64,000 nt of DNA from Stenogyne calaminthoides. Its lineage: Eukaryota > Streptophyta > Magnoliopsida > Lamiales > Lamiaceae. The stretch is taken from contig JBBCBC010000027.1 of the NCBI GenBank assembly GCA_037126765.1, positions 4,178,406 through 4,242,405 of the forward strand, in the 5' to 3' direction. Below are positions 10,711 through 21,730 of this stretch, one piece after another; position 1 is the first letter of the stretch; each line of letters opens with the position of its first letter. Below the pieces are notes generated by a model that saw only the letters and a list, made by a program, of their open reading frames with translations, was not told the DNA's origin and did not search any database. The position numbers were made by a program, and so were the translations under genes.

Positions 10711-13700
10711 TTAGATTTCATCCAACACCCAATTCAAAATTGGCATGTTGCCATAAAAAAATTTCTCATTTCTATAGTTCCAAATAGTCAAAACAATACC
10801 AATCCAGAAAGTCGAACCAATTATTTTTAGCGTATCTGGTCCAAACTGAGAGTCGAAGCGGAGAAGATGAGAAGATGGAGATGTATGACTAACTGGATTG
10901 ATGTTCAGCCAACGATAGAGTCCCGTCCAAATTTGGGACACGATCCTACACTCGAAAAAGACATGCTGAATATTTTCATCTGATTCGCCACATAAATCGC
11001 ATGTGAGGAGGCCGTTTGCAACTGAGATGTTCCTCGCCAACAATAAATCTTTTGTAGGAAGTCGTTGGTGGAGTAGTTTCCATGCCATTGATTGAGTTCT
11101 ACGGGGAGCATAACTTTTCCATAGATGCTTGAACGCCTTGTTTCCTTGAAGTCCAGAATTTTCAGCGTGTTCATAGGCCTCTTTCGTCAGGTAGGCTCCA
11201 GTTTTTGAGTGAATCCAGCTCCAATGATCAGCAGAGACCTGTGAAAGTTTTATCCTGTTGATATAAGAAAGAAACTCGTTAAACCAAGACACCTCCCTCC
11301 CTCTTAGCTCCCTCCTCCACCTAAACTCCCACACCCACCCATTTGTATCACAATGCCCCATCTCACACACAAATGACTCCCTCTGCTCACTGATCCTAAA
11401 CAGACGATTAAAACGAGTTTTTAGAGTTGTTTAACCCACCCATAAATCAGTCCAGAATTTAGTATCCTCTCCATTCCCTACTTTCCTAATCATTTCTAAA
11501 TTTAGCCCCTCCCCATTATTCCCCCAATAAAGATTTTTTTTACAAATATCCGATCACCATCCCGACCACTTTGCCCGAGAAGAACCCCGCCTAGACCTAC
11601 CCGAACTGCTACTCCCTCTTCCCCTAGAGTCCTCTCCAAAACCCCCATACTTAGACCTAACCACCCTTGAACAAAGACTATTTGGCTCATTTAGGAAGCG
11701 CCAAACCCACTTGCCCAAAAGGGCAGAATTAAATTTCTTCAAGTTCCGAATACCCAATCCGCCAACCCCCTTTTGATGACAAATAGTGTTCCAACTAACC
11801 CATGGAATCTTATCTTTGTTTTCACACACACCCCCACCCCCCAAAAGAGATTTTCTTTGTAATCTGGAAATCTCACTGAGTACGTTTTTTGGGATTTTAT
11901 GGAAGGATAGACAATAGGTAGGAATCGCCGAAAGAACTGCTTGAACCAAAGTGATACGACCTCCAAAGGATATGTTTTTGTCATTCCACATCACCAATCT
12001 TCTGTTTATCGTGTCAAATAATTTCGCCCAAGAAGAGGATTTTTTTATGTTTCACAGCAACGTAAAGACCAAGGTATTCCATCGGGAGCTTACATACCTC
12101 ACATCTCAGCAGTCTAGCCATTTCATTCACCATTTCCGGAGACGAGTTAATCCCAAAAATACTACATTTGCTGAAATTAACTTTCAGTCCAGCCATCAAC
12201 TCGAAATTTTGAAGGATGTCCTTGATAGTTTTTGCATTTTTCACCTTTTTGGAGCATGTGATCACAGTATCATCTGCGTACTGTAGATGTGAGATATGAA
12301 TTTTCTCTTTACCAACGTAGGCAGCCTCAAGGAGTCCAAGTTCCACTGCTTTTGAGATCAACATGTTAAGACCATCCGTTGCAATTAGGTAGAGGAAAGG
12401 TGAAAGTGGGTCACCTTGCCTCAAGCCTCTCTCCAACTTGAATTCTGTTGTTGGGTAGCCGTTAACAAGTATTGATGCAATGGCCATACATATACATTCC
12501 TTATCCATTTCCTCCACCGAATTCCAAAATTCATTCCCATCATCATTGTGTCCAGATATCCCCAATTGATGGAATCGTAGGCCTTCTCAAAGTCCACTTT
12601 GAAGACAATCTTGTTTATTTTCTTCTTCTTGGCTTTATCGATAACTTCGTTCAATATTGCAACACCATCCAAAATTTGTCTTCCACCGAGGAAGGCCGTT
12701 TGAGCCTCCAAAATGACCGAGTCCAGTACTTTGCTCAGTCGAGATGCCAGTGTTTTGGAAATAATTTTATAAAGGTAGCCCACTAGGAAAATCAGACGGA
12801 AATCATTGAGAGTTTGGCCCCGATCCTTTTTCAGCACAAGGACGATAAAGGATGGATTCATACCTCTGACAAAATGCCCGTTTTGGTGGAACTCCTGCAT
12901 CATATTCATCACTTCTCCTTTTATATTATTCCAATTTTCCTTGATGAAGCCAAACGAAAACCCATCCGGTCCCGGGCTTTTGTTGGATTCACATTACCAC
13001 ACTACATCTTTAACCTCACTTTCAATAAAACCAGCCTCTAAAAAAATAGAATCAGCTTGTTCGATCTTCCGAAAGGGGGCATTGATCGGTAGAGATATGG
13101 AAGTTCCGCGGCCGGAGCTGAAATGGCTCTTGAAATGTTGAAAAATCCCAGCCCTAACTCCTTCAACCGAATCTGTCCAGCTGCCCTCAATGAATAAGCC
13201 TTCAATTCCATTTATCTTGTTTATTTTGTTGATCCAATTGTGGAAGAAACTTGAATTTGAGTCACCCTCTAGCACCCATTTTGCTTTCGCTTTCTGGTAA
13301 AGCATTTTCTCTTTCCGGTTGAGATTAAGTAGGAGTTTCGATGGTACACCGTTTCCTGTCCACAATTTTATCAACACTCAGTACCAATGTATCATCTATC
13401 ATGTCCAGAATTTTGATCTCTTTTGACTTCTCTTCAAAAAATTTCTCCAGCATCCCAAATGTATTCTTATTCCACTCTTTCAGATCCGCTTTTAGGAGTT
13501 TTAGCTTCTCTTTAAGGATGAACGATGACCACCCTTCAATCTGATAAATGTTCCATTTAGAATTAATGAAATTGCTGAAATTTGGATGGGAAATCCAGCA
13601 ATTAAAGAATCTAAACAGTTTCGGTCCCCAATCTTGAGATGACGTCTCAATGTAAATAGGATCGTGGTCGGAGGTTGTTCTTTTCAGCCCTTTTAGAGAC

Positions 13701-14343
13701 TGATTTGGCCACTTGCTAATCCATTCATAGTTAACCAAAATTCTATCTAGACGACTTTTGCATGATCCATCCTCCCTATAATAAGTATAAGATCTTCCCA
13801 CCAGCATGAGATCTACCAACCCACTATGATTAATGAAATTATCAAACACTAAGATATCCCGATTGTCAACACTATTTCCGCTACCAACTCTTTCATGGAT
13901 TGCTCTAATAGAGTTAAAATCACCAGCCACACAAATACACATATCAACATTATGTTCAATAATCAACTTAATTTCCTCCCATAATCTTTCCTTTTCAGCA
14001 AGTACACATGAAGCGTAAACATTAAGAATGCACACCTGTGTTCCATCTATTCGTCAGAAACCGTTGACCACCAGCAGCTATTGAGAGTGCTACGAACTTG
14101 TTTTGCAGAAAATTGAATTATTCCAAATTGTTAGGATTCCCCCGGAAAGTCCCTCAGATTCCTTGTACGCCCAATCAAAATTTCCATCATTCCAAATTGC
14201 CTTACAAATCCGATCCTCCAGCCTTGTTAACTTGGTTTTTTGGATACAATAAATGTCAATTTTATTGGATGCCAGCATATTCCTGAGCTCTCTTCTCTTC
14301 ACCTTTTTCCCCAAACCTTTATATTGTAGCTGAGCACTTTCAT
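10711..14343 (-). pseudogene. LINE ORF2 relic: endonuclease, reverse transcriptase, zf-RVT
   Basis: The ORF would nick target DNA and reverse-transcribe the LINE RNA. Start: ATG complement at 14341-14343, overlapping the ORF1 stop as ATGA. A one-base loss soon after breaks the frame (NIK...LGKKVKRRE). The endonuclease half has KIDIYCIQKTKL, then GDFNSI and SDHDPI (13325-14300). The reverse transcriptase (about 12010-12910) has VDFEKAYDS, LRQGDPLSP and the catalytic YADD. After it come FGGRITLVQAVLSAIPTY (about 11900-11980) and a zf-RVT region, 10711-11370, with AWKLLHQRLPTKDLL and CDLCGESDENIQHVFFEC. Several frame changes between blocks make it a pseudogene. The family assignment is secure. 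Confidence 0.9.
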
Positions 14344-15463
14344 TGATTAACTTTTCGGGCACCCGACTTTTCCTTGTTCTTGCCTTTCTTTGCCTCCGCG
14401 ATATCCCTCTTTTCCAATTGCTCCATTTTCTTAATAAGAGCTTCATCAATAATTTTTCCAGTAAGGCCCAGTTTCTTTCCAATCTCCCATGCTTTTCTAG
14501 CTTCTGCTGTTATAATCATCTCCCCATTTTTGTTGAAAAATCTAATCTCTTCATAGCTCTCGAAGATGCCTTGCAGGAGGGACCCATCTCAAGTCGAAGC
14601 TGTGACTCTAGTAAATGGTGGAGGGGACGACGGCCGCGTTGCCCTAAATTCGCCGTCGCGTCATCCTTGAGATTAATTGGGGAATTTTCAAGACTTTCTT
14701 CTGTATCCATTGACTGGGAAAGAGATGAAATGTCCGACCCATTAGTTGCGCTTAAATTAAGCGAGTCGATTTCATCATTAACAGACAATTCATCATCATT
14801 AAGATCTTCCTCTTGAATCCATGACAATTCATCATCTTCTTCATTGCAAACCTCTTCCGATGCATTATCATCAAAGTCATCTTCAATGGACTCGTCTTCT
14901 TCCCAAATCCTAATGTAAAGTAATGCACCGTCAACCATAACCTCCACCTGATTTTTTGGAATTTTCGGGAGAGATGGAATTCTCGCTCGCTGCAGATTCT
15001 TCTTATTAAGGGTCTCCTCATCGATTTCGATGATATCAGTTTGAAGAATTTCGAATTCAGTGGAACTCCGAACCACTTAGTCCAAATTACCCGTCTATTG
15101 CAGACATCTCTTTCGATCCAAGGGCTGATATCAGTAATCCATCTTGAGAGATCCACCATGTTCTCCTCATCAATCGGTCCTCCTTCAGTTGACTGAATCA
15201 ACACCAGATCACCACCCAAGAATTTAACGACTATTTTGTCTTCACATTTTCGAATTATGGCATCCCCTACTACTGACCAGGGACAGTTGTCCTTTAAGCA
15301 TCCAACAAAACATTCTTGGAGCCACTCTAACTCCTCCTTCGTTGATTCATATCGGAGTCCCCCGAAATCCTTTGTTGTTGATCTACAGAAGGGTATTTCC
15401 AGCTTACTCGGCCCGGCGGATGTTATTTGTGCATACGAGTTTATCATGTTTCTCCAAGCACTA
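14340..15463 (-). pseudogene. LINE ORF1 relic, distal part (DUF4283-like and C-terminal region)
   Basis: This is the 3' half of ORF1, an RNA-binding, Gag-like protein. The first block (about 15060-15447) contains CPWSVVGDAIIRKCEDKIVV and DLSRWITDISPWIERDVCNR, typical of the DUF4283-type region of plant LINE ORF1. An acidic Ser/Asp/Glu-rich linker follows (14750-14930), then a lysine-rich tail (ARKAWEIGKKLGLTGKIIDE) ending at a TGA whose complement is 14340-14342. At least one frameshift separates the blocks. The copia solo LTR at 15464-17227 separates it from the N-terminal part. Confidence 0.85.
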
Positions 15464-17227
15464 TGTTGGTATTGAGTTTATACTGGAAAGTACTTTTACT
15501 TTATATAACCAGACTGAATTTCTATCTTATTTGCTGAAATAAATTATTTATCACTGATGCTTTAAATATCATTGAATGTTACATATATTTACTGCATAAA
15601 TGTTCAATAAATAAGTACGTGTTACATTGTAGTTAATTTAGTGATACCATATCACAGAAGATTAAATTAACAGTCCATTGTAACTAAAACTACAGAATAC
15701 ACGACCCAGATGGAAATGAACAAACCATCGTGAAAGGTTGAAGTGCAAGGCTCGGATTGACTTGTCTTGACCAAGAGATTGCACTAATGCATTATGATGT
15801 ACTGAACAGGACCTACAGGAGGACAAATTCTTCAGTACTGAATATAGAAGAATTAGACCTCAGTGGTTCATTATTTCTTAATCTCCGTCCCTTAAATATG
15901 ATCGTGTGAAATCAATAGTCATTGCTTTGACTTATGATGTGAAGAGGATCATTCAGATTCAATACCTTGTATCTTGGGCAATGATATTGGTTACACGACG
16001 ATTGCTAAGATTTAATACGGTGAAACGTGTGCAAGTACGTCTTGTTTGATTTGTCCCATTGGGAGGCTCATAAGTTTTATCATACCAAATCTTGCAAGTG
16101 GAATTAATTTTCGGTATGGATAATAATGTTGAGTCGTTCCTTAAAAAAGGAAAAATATGTTAATTAATATGAAGCTATTTCAGTGGCCTAAATTAATTAA
16201 TGGACTGGATAATCTTAAACACGGAAAATAATAACCGGGAGTCATATTAACAGTAATATGGGTTAAGATGAATAGTGCAATATTAATTATGTAGTGGGAT
16301 TAATTAATATTTATGGGCTTGAATAATATTGTGGCTCAATATTGAAAATTCAAAGTCCATTGGAAGGTTCAATCTTAATTCTCCTAAAGGCCCCTCAAGT
16401 AGCTCAAACATAAAGTCCAATAACTGAAAAAGGTGTTTAAAATAAAATAAATTATCGTTGCCTAATTTTTTCATTTTTTTCGAAAATCACAAATAAAAGA
16501 GAGAGAAAGATTTTCTTTGAATTTTGTTATGGAATGAAGATAAGTATTCTTGGAATACAAGATTATCTCATTAAATTCAAGAAATCTTCCACTTGACTAT
16601 TTGTTGTGATATTTTTGAAAAATACCATAACATAAGGAAGGGAAGATTTTATTTGGGAGATATTTTGGAAAATATAATATATTGGATATATTCAAGATTG
16701 TATCTTGAGGAAGAAGCAAGAAAATTTCTCAATCACCCAATAACCCTAAATTTTCGTCCCCCTTAGTATTATAAATAGGGGATGAATTTTTCATCCCCAA
16801 TGTAATTTCATGTGTTGGAAAAATTAGAAATCCACAAAGGTGGTGCAACATAATTTTATTTTTCCTTTTGTTAATTGTTCGCGAGCATCCTACCACCGGA
16901 TTGTTGGACAAGAACGAGGGAATAATTGAGAAGGTCTTTTGGTGTGTTTGTTGGACAAGGACGAGGGAATACTTGAGAAGGTCTTTTGGTGTGTTCGTGT
17001 GAACGGGATCCATCTTCTCAACGGTTGTCACTCCGAGAGGTTAGTTCACGTAAACTCCTAGACATTCCCCATGAGTAGGATTTATGTGACGAACTTGTAT
17101 GCATGATTTGTTGTTGAATTATTATTTGAATTAATATATGATTAATTCATGCTAGTAATAATTGTTAGAATTAAATTTGTATTTAAATATTCATCCCGAA
17201 TAGATCTATGCAAATAATTCCCCAACA
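15464..17227 (+). mobile_element. Copia solo LTR inserted in LINE ORF1
   Basis: It begins TGTTGGTATTGAGTTTATAC and ends CCCCAACA. Across its length it matches the LTRs at 28025-29849 and 35330-37162, for example AAATTGTTTATCACTGATGC-like and TTAATTAATATTTATGGGCT blocks and the TATAAATAGGGG promoter box (16770-16781). There is no internal domain, so it arose by LTR-LTR recombination. The flanking 5-mers (CACTA / GTTGG) do not match, so the original duplication is lost or recombination joined two insertions. Confidence 0.9.
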
Positions 17228-17717
17228 GTTGGATTTGTGTAACCCTCCGAGTTGGCATGTTGGCTTGGATAGCTCTGTTCGTCTTTCTATCAAATTTTGA
17301 GAGGTTCTCCCTGAGCTTGTACGATCCGAACCAGACCTCATTCAATTTTTGCTCCACCTTTACTCTATCAACATTGCCTCCAAAACGCACGAATCCAAAT
17401 ATATGCCCATCTTTGTCTCTTCTCTCTGGGATGAAAACATCTCTCACTTTCTCAATCTCACTGAATCTGAGAAACTGTGCTTTGAAGTCACAGGATTCAG
17501 GGAAGTTTTTGATGAAGAATGTAACGATCCTCTGGATGAATCCTACACTTTGTTCCAATTCGTCTTCTTTGATTCCATAACCATCGTCTATCCTTCGGCC
17601 AGGGTTCTTAGGGTTTCTTATCTGCCTCACCGGTTTGCTCTCGGAAAAATTTGGTCGGAAACTACCCACCCCCCTCGCTCCCTGTCCCGCTCTCTCTCTC
17701 TCACTAGCCATTTTCAC
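17228..17717 (-). pseudogene. LINE ORF1 relic, N-terminal part with RNA-recognition motif
   Basis: Starts at 17717 (MKMASERERAGQG). After a basic linker it has an RRM-like fold: VTFFIKNFPESCDFKAQFLR (first strand and helix, RNP2-like) and GHIFGFVRFGGN (RNP1-like), followed by KLRENLSKFDRK. RRM-bearing ORF1 proteins are known from plant L1 LINEs and bind the element RNA. The frame is cut by the solo LTR at 17227; the few residues beyond that point come from the LTR. Confidence 0.85.
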
Positions 17718-17738
17718 TATAGTTTGACTAACTAAAAG

Positions 17739-17754
17739 CTTAATTACTATCCAT
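17739..17754. repeat. Right target-site duplication of the LINE
   Basis: CTTAATTACTATCCAT, an exact match to 10438-10453. It marks the 5' end of the minus-strand LINE. Confidence 0.85.
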
Positions 17755-18020
17755 ATATTTTATAAGTAAGAAAGTTTTCATCAAGCTACGAGTATAATTA
17801 GGGTTTACACGTATTTTCACACAAATTAAGTTCGATAATAGTCCAACCGACTCTTGTAAAACAGTTTGCAAGATTGTTATTATTCAAATCAAACATCCAA
17901 ACTGGCATAGCTTCTATATAGAAGCAGCTTAACCCAAGTTAAGATTGCATGGGGCTCAAATTTTATAAACCGGAAAATTAGACTATTCACCTACCCCTAC
18001 GTACGAATCTCTCATTTCGG

Positions 18021-18394
18021 GAGAAGGTTTTATGTGCATCATGCTCACCGTACACCATTCTAATTATTAATTGTAAGAATTAACACTTTATTTGTAAAAT
18101 ATTAATTTTTCTAAACAATAATAATATTGATGTACTGTGAAAATAATATATATAATACATTCCCCTCGTTCTAAATCTATATGTGACTTTATTTTTATTT
18201 ATTTTTGTAAAGTTCACACATTTTTATGTATTCTTGAACCATATTTATATACTTCATAAGCCCAAAATACAGTAGTTGGTGTGCCAAATTAAGGGTTCTT
18301 CAGGCCCATCGGCAATTAAGTAAAACGGTTATTAAGTGATTAAGTCATATTATAAGTGGTGTACGGTAAATCAGTTTCACATAAAACCTTCTCT
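18021..18394. mobile_element. MITE with ~38-bp terminal inverted repeats
   Basis: The left end GAGAAGGTTTTATGTG plus ACCGTACACCA is mirrored by the right end GGTGTACGGTAAATCAG plus CACATAAAACCTTCTC. Inner sequence is AT-rich without coding potential. The target duplication is not clear. Confidence 0.75.
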
Positions 18395-18707
18395 TTTTTA
18401 TGTTAATTGTTAGAATAAGTGTGTATTAAATAGTATGGTAATTGATTATGATAATAAAGGTAGAGTAATTTGTTGTGTACTATGAAGTTAATCCTATTAT
18501 TAATTAGTAAATAATACTATATTTCTCCCTTTTAAGAGAGACAATTTAGTACATAAATTTAGGGAATAAAAAATTATATATGTGGTTTAGGGTTGTGCTA
18601 AATAAATGAGTTTTGATTTGTTTTAACATCCGTTTATGATTAAAAGTAAAGAAGGTTTTTAATATTATTTAAAAAGTAATAGTGTTCCACATGTTAGATT
18701 TTTACAG

Positions 18708-19482
18708 GATAGAGCTATACTTGTGCCGACACTTGACACTGTTAAATCTATTAATGATTACATGGTTCGGTTAAATCAAAAGGAGTCTCGCAAGTATCTC
18801 AGTTCCGATAGTGTTTGCAAGTCTTATTCCAATTTTGATTCTCTTGTTGATGTTCATACTCCTGAGTTTCTCAACACTTTGAAATTTTCTGGTGTGCCCG
18901 ACCATAAACTTAATCTCAAAGTTGGAACGCATGTTATGTTGTTGAGAAATATAGATCATTCAAAGGGATTATGTAACGGAACCAGGTAAACTTTTTATTT
19001 TTTAATTAAATTTATTTTTTAATTAAATTTATTTTTTAATTAAATTTATTTTTTACAAATATTTATCATTTCTTTTAAAATTTATTTTATAATTTATTTT
19101 TTTATTGAGGTTGGTGGTCACTAGGTTGAGTGGTAGATTGATCGAAGGTAATGTTCTTACTGGCAGCAGCGCTGGTGAACTAGCATTGATACCTAGATTG
19201 TCACTGGCTCCTTCCGATAATAGGTTACCGTTCAAGTTTACACGCAGACAATTCCCATTGATTGTTTCGTATGCTATGTCAATAAATAAAAGTCAAGGAC
19301 AATCATTTTTTTATGTTGGAGTATTTCTTAAGGACCCGGTGTTTAGCCATGACCAGCTTTATGTCGCAGTTTCGAGGGTTACCAGTCGACGTGGTTTGAA
19401 GATTATGTTGTGTACTAATGGTAGTTCTGAACATAATACAACAAAGAATGTTGTATATCAAGAAGTGTTCCGAAATGTTTAG
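18708..19482 (+). pseudogene. Helitron PIF1-like helicase, C-terminal exons
   Basis: Exon 1 begins after the acceptor TTTTTACAG (DRAILVPTLDTVKSINDYMV). It continues to LKVGTHVMLLRNIDHSKGLC and NGTR, ending at 18985. An intron with GT (18986) and AG (19108-19109) joins it in frame to LVVTRLSG. Exon 2 carries the terminal helicase motifs (FPLIVSYAMSINKSQGQS, then HDQLYVAVSRVTSRRGLK) and stops at 19482. In Helitrons this domain unwinds DNA during rolling-circle transposition. The Walker A/B motifs and Rep domain are absent here, so it is a fragment even though these exons are open. Confidence 0.85.
18997..19060. repeat. Tandem repeat inside the Helitron intron
   Basis: About three to four copies of an 18-bp AT unit (TTTTTTAATTAAATTTAT) lie in the helicase intron. 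Slippage is the likely origin. Confidence 0.8.
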
Positions 19483-19878
19483 ATTTTTTGAATTATTTTA
19501 TGATTTGTTTTATTTTTTTCCTACATTGTTTTTCTTTAAAAGTTTGAATGCCATTTTATTTAACAAATGGTTGTTGTCGTTTTACGTTTATTTAAAAACA
19601 TAAAACAAGTTGCTATATGTGTGTTTAAAAACTAGAAAATAAGAATCACTTATGCTTAATAAATATATTTTTTTTAAAATAATTTGTGAAATGGTAATGG
19701 AATACTCTAAGTTTTAGGATATTTGCAGTTGAACTTTAAGGATGACAATAAATATTAAAATTTATTTTTACTAATATATTTTTGACTAAAAAAGATTTTA
19801 TCATGATTAAGTTATCAATTAATATCTAAAAGATTAATTATAATCTACAAATTAAAGTGATACTAAAAGTATATAATA

Positions 19879-20185
19879 ATCCCTCCGTCCCAAAGTCGTT
19901 TACCCCTTTTGCTTTTGTCACGAGTTTTAATGTGGGAGTTATTTATTAGTTTTTAAAGTGATAAAATGATTTTTGATTGAGAGTATAGAAGTTCATTTTA
20001 CTTTATTATTAAAGTAGATGACTTTTTGTGTGTAAAAATAATGACATGAGATGTAATTTAAAGATGTTGAAAGGGGATAGTGGAAAATGGCATAATTACT
20101 TCATGCATTTTATAGAAATTGGTAAATAAGTGTGGGACAGACCTTTTTGGAAAAAAATGGTAAAACAACTTTAGAATGGATGGAG
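19879..20185. mobile_element. Stowaway-type MITE nested in the Helitron
   Basis: The left end ATCCCTCCGTCCCAAAGTCG matches the inverted right end (ACTCCATCCATTCTAAAGTT), with TA flanks at 19877-19878 and 20186-20187. Its position inside the Helitron 3' region means it inserted after the Helitron or travelled with it. Confidence 0.75.
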
Positions 20186-20221
20186 TATTAAATTAATTAA
20201 ATATGTAAAAACTAATAACTT

Positions 20222-20252
20222 TCGTGCAACGCACGGACTGACAAAATACTAG
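20222..20252 (+). other. Helitron 3' hairpin and CTAG terminus
   Basis: A 5-bp stem (CGTGC/GCACG) with an AAC loop, followed by GACTGACAAAATACTAG and a T. This matches the known 3' end of plant Helitrons, the replication-termination signal. Confidence 0.88.
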
Positions 20253-20486
20253 TAAGTTTATAACCAAGCTAAAAGAAGGGGGAAAATCGGAGATAGATGA
20301 AAGCACATCCAAAGAAAGAAAAAAATGTAAAAATATGTTACTGCAAAGAGAGATATGTGTTATTATATGAACAGAATATTATTATTTTTATTTCATCCGT
20401 TCCTCCCTCTGATTGGACCATATTTCACGGATTCTTTATACATAAAATATTTTATATGTGTTTATGTCATGAGGCGTTATTTTTAT

Positions 20487-20632
20487 GATAAAAACTCATA
20501 TGAGAAGGTCTCATACATGAGACGAGGTACAATCTAGCACAAATTACATTCACTACTCTCAAAATGTTAAAGCGTCAATGCTCAAATTATACTCCATGTC
20601 ACCTTGAGACCTTCTCATGCAAGTGTGTCTCT
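20487..20632. mobile_element. MITE-B copy
   Basis: Starts GATAAAAACTCATATGAGAA with a GTCTCATACATGAGAC palindrome and ends with GAGACCTTCTCATGCAAG. The same arrangement occurs at 42184-42912 (interrupted), 48744-48897 and 62057-62205. Non-coding. Confidence 0.75.
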
Positions 20633-20705
20633 ATTTTAAATGTACATATGATACTCACTTACAAAATAAAATATTAGATTAAAAATACAATATATAAAAT
20701 ATAAG

Positions 20706-20708
20706 AGA
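20706..20708. repeat. CACTA left target duplication (AGA)
   Basis: AGA directly before CACTA; the same AGA follows the other end at 25983-25985. A 3-bp duplication is diagnostic of CACTA elements. Confidence 0.85.
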
Positions 20709-20950
20709 CACTACTACACATTTGAGCTTGCACAGCTGCACTTAGACAACCCTTTTTTCAAACAGCTCTCCAAGTAACAACTTGGAGAGCGGTTTTATTA
20801 AAAAAAAAAAAAGATAAGGTTTTGAAACCGTTGTCCAAGAATAAACCTTGGACAAATGGTTTCAAACCGCATTTAATCAATACTTGCACAAAGGGTTACT
20901 AACCGCCGCCTAAGAACACTTGACAAATGATAAATAACCGTTTTTTTTTT
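20709..20950. repeat. CACTA 5' sub-terminal repeats
   Basis: Palindromic units such as CTCCAAGTAACAACTTGGAG and GTTTTGAAACCGTTGTCCAA recur in direct and inverted orientation. The same GAGAGCGGTT and TTGTCCAAG words recur at 25790-25982. These are presumed transposase-binding sites. Confidence 0.8.
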
Positions 20951-21730
20951 TTCTTTTTTTTTTATATATATATGAACCGAGACCTAGCTCAGACTTTATT
21001 TCTTTCTCTCCAATTTCTTCTCCCCCCAAAATCGCCGCAAAAACCGAAGACCAAATCGCCGCAGTCGGTTTCCTTCAACCAAATCGCCGTAAATCATTGT
21101 TGACTGCTACACCGTCTCCGGGCTCTCCTCTCCCCCAAATCGTCAAGCGCCCTCCTCCCTCTCTACCACTCCCCTCCCGCCTCTCCCCTCCCCCGCCCCC
21201 CGCCTCGCCTCCATAACACTTAGTTGGTACAAAGGATTGTGCAATCTTTAATTTTACTTTTTTTCAAGCTTTAGCTTTATTCATATTGCATATTCCGTAT
21301 TGAACATTATAAATATGATTATACAGTTGAATTGAACATTAATATATGAGTAAGTCAATATAACGTGTGTTAAAAAAAATCAAATTAAATCAAATTAATA
21401 GGTCTTCCATGAAATATTTTATATGCAATATCTACTGATTATAAGAAAAGTGGGGCACAAAATAAATATAAATATAAAATGGGGCCTCAACTCAAGTCGT
21501 ATTTCCATTGAATTTTTTCAAGCTTTAGCTTTATTCATATTATATATGTTGCTCTTGTTTTTTTGAACCTAACTAATCTTGTTGTTTATAACACTTAGTT
21601 AATTTTGTTTATATTATATATGTTGCTTTTTGTTTTTTAAATTTAAATATTATATTTTGCTCCATAACACTTAGTTGCTCTTGTTGTTTATATTACTGGT
21701 CTACTTCAGAAGACAATATCATTCAAGCCT

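Larger units (their letters stand above)
10467..17738 (-). mobile_element. L1-type LINE retrotransposon, near full length, mutated
   Basis: Read on the minus strand it carries ORF1 with an RNA-recognition motif and a DUF4283-like domain, then ORF2 with AP endonuclease, reverse transcriptase and a C-terminal zf-RVT region, then a 3' tail ending in A8. Exact 16-bp direct repeats flank it. It totals about 7.3 kb, of which 1.76 kb is a later copia solo LTR, leaving roughly 5.5 kb of LINE. Frameshifts and stops in both ORFs show it is inactive. This is the standard domain order of plant L1 elements. Confidence 0.93.
18700..20252 (+). mobile_element. Helitron, 3' part with clean terminus
   Basis: It contains helicase exons (see next entry) and ends with the canonical Helitron 3' signature: a short hairpin (CGTGC-AAC-GCACG, 20223-20235) followed 13 bp later by CTAG (20249-20252) and a host T. 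The 5' terminus (TC after A) could not be located, and no Rep/HUH nickase motif is present, so the copy is 5'-truncated or internally deleted. A Stowaway MITE sits inside it. Confidence 0.85.

Noticed and set aside
12472..14816. Plus-strand frames across the LINE (for example 12806-13141, 14343-14816)
   Set aside because: They are antisense shadows of the LINE ORFs, whose minus-strand motifs are unambiguous.
16729..17031. 100-residue minus-strand frame in the solo LTR
   Set aside because: It lies wholly within LTR sequence that also occurs at the other two LTR copies; no protein similarity.
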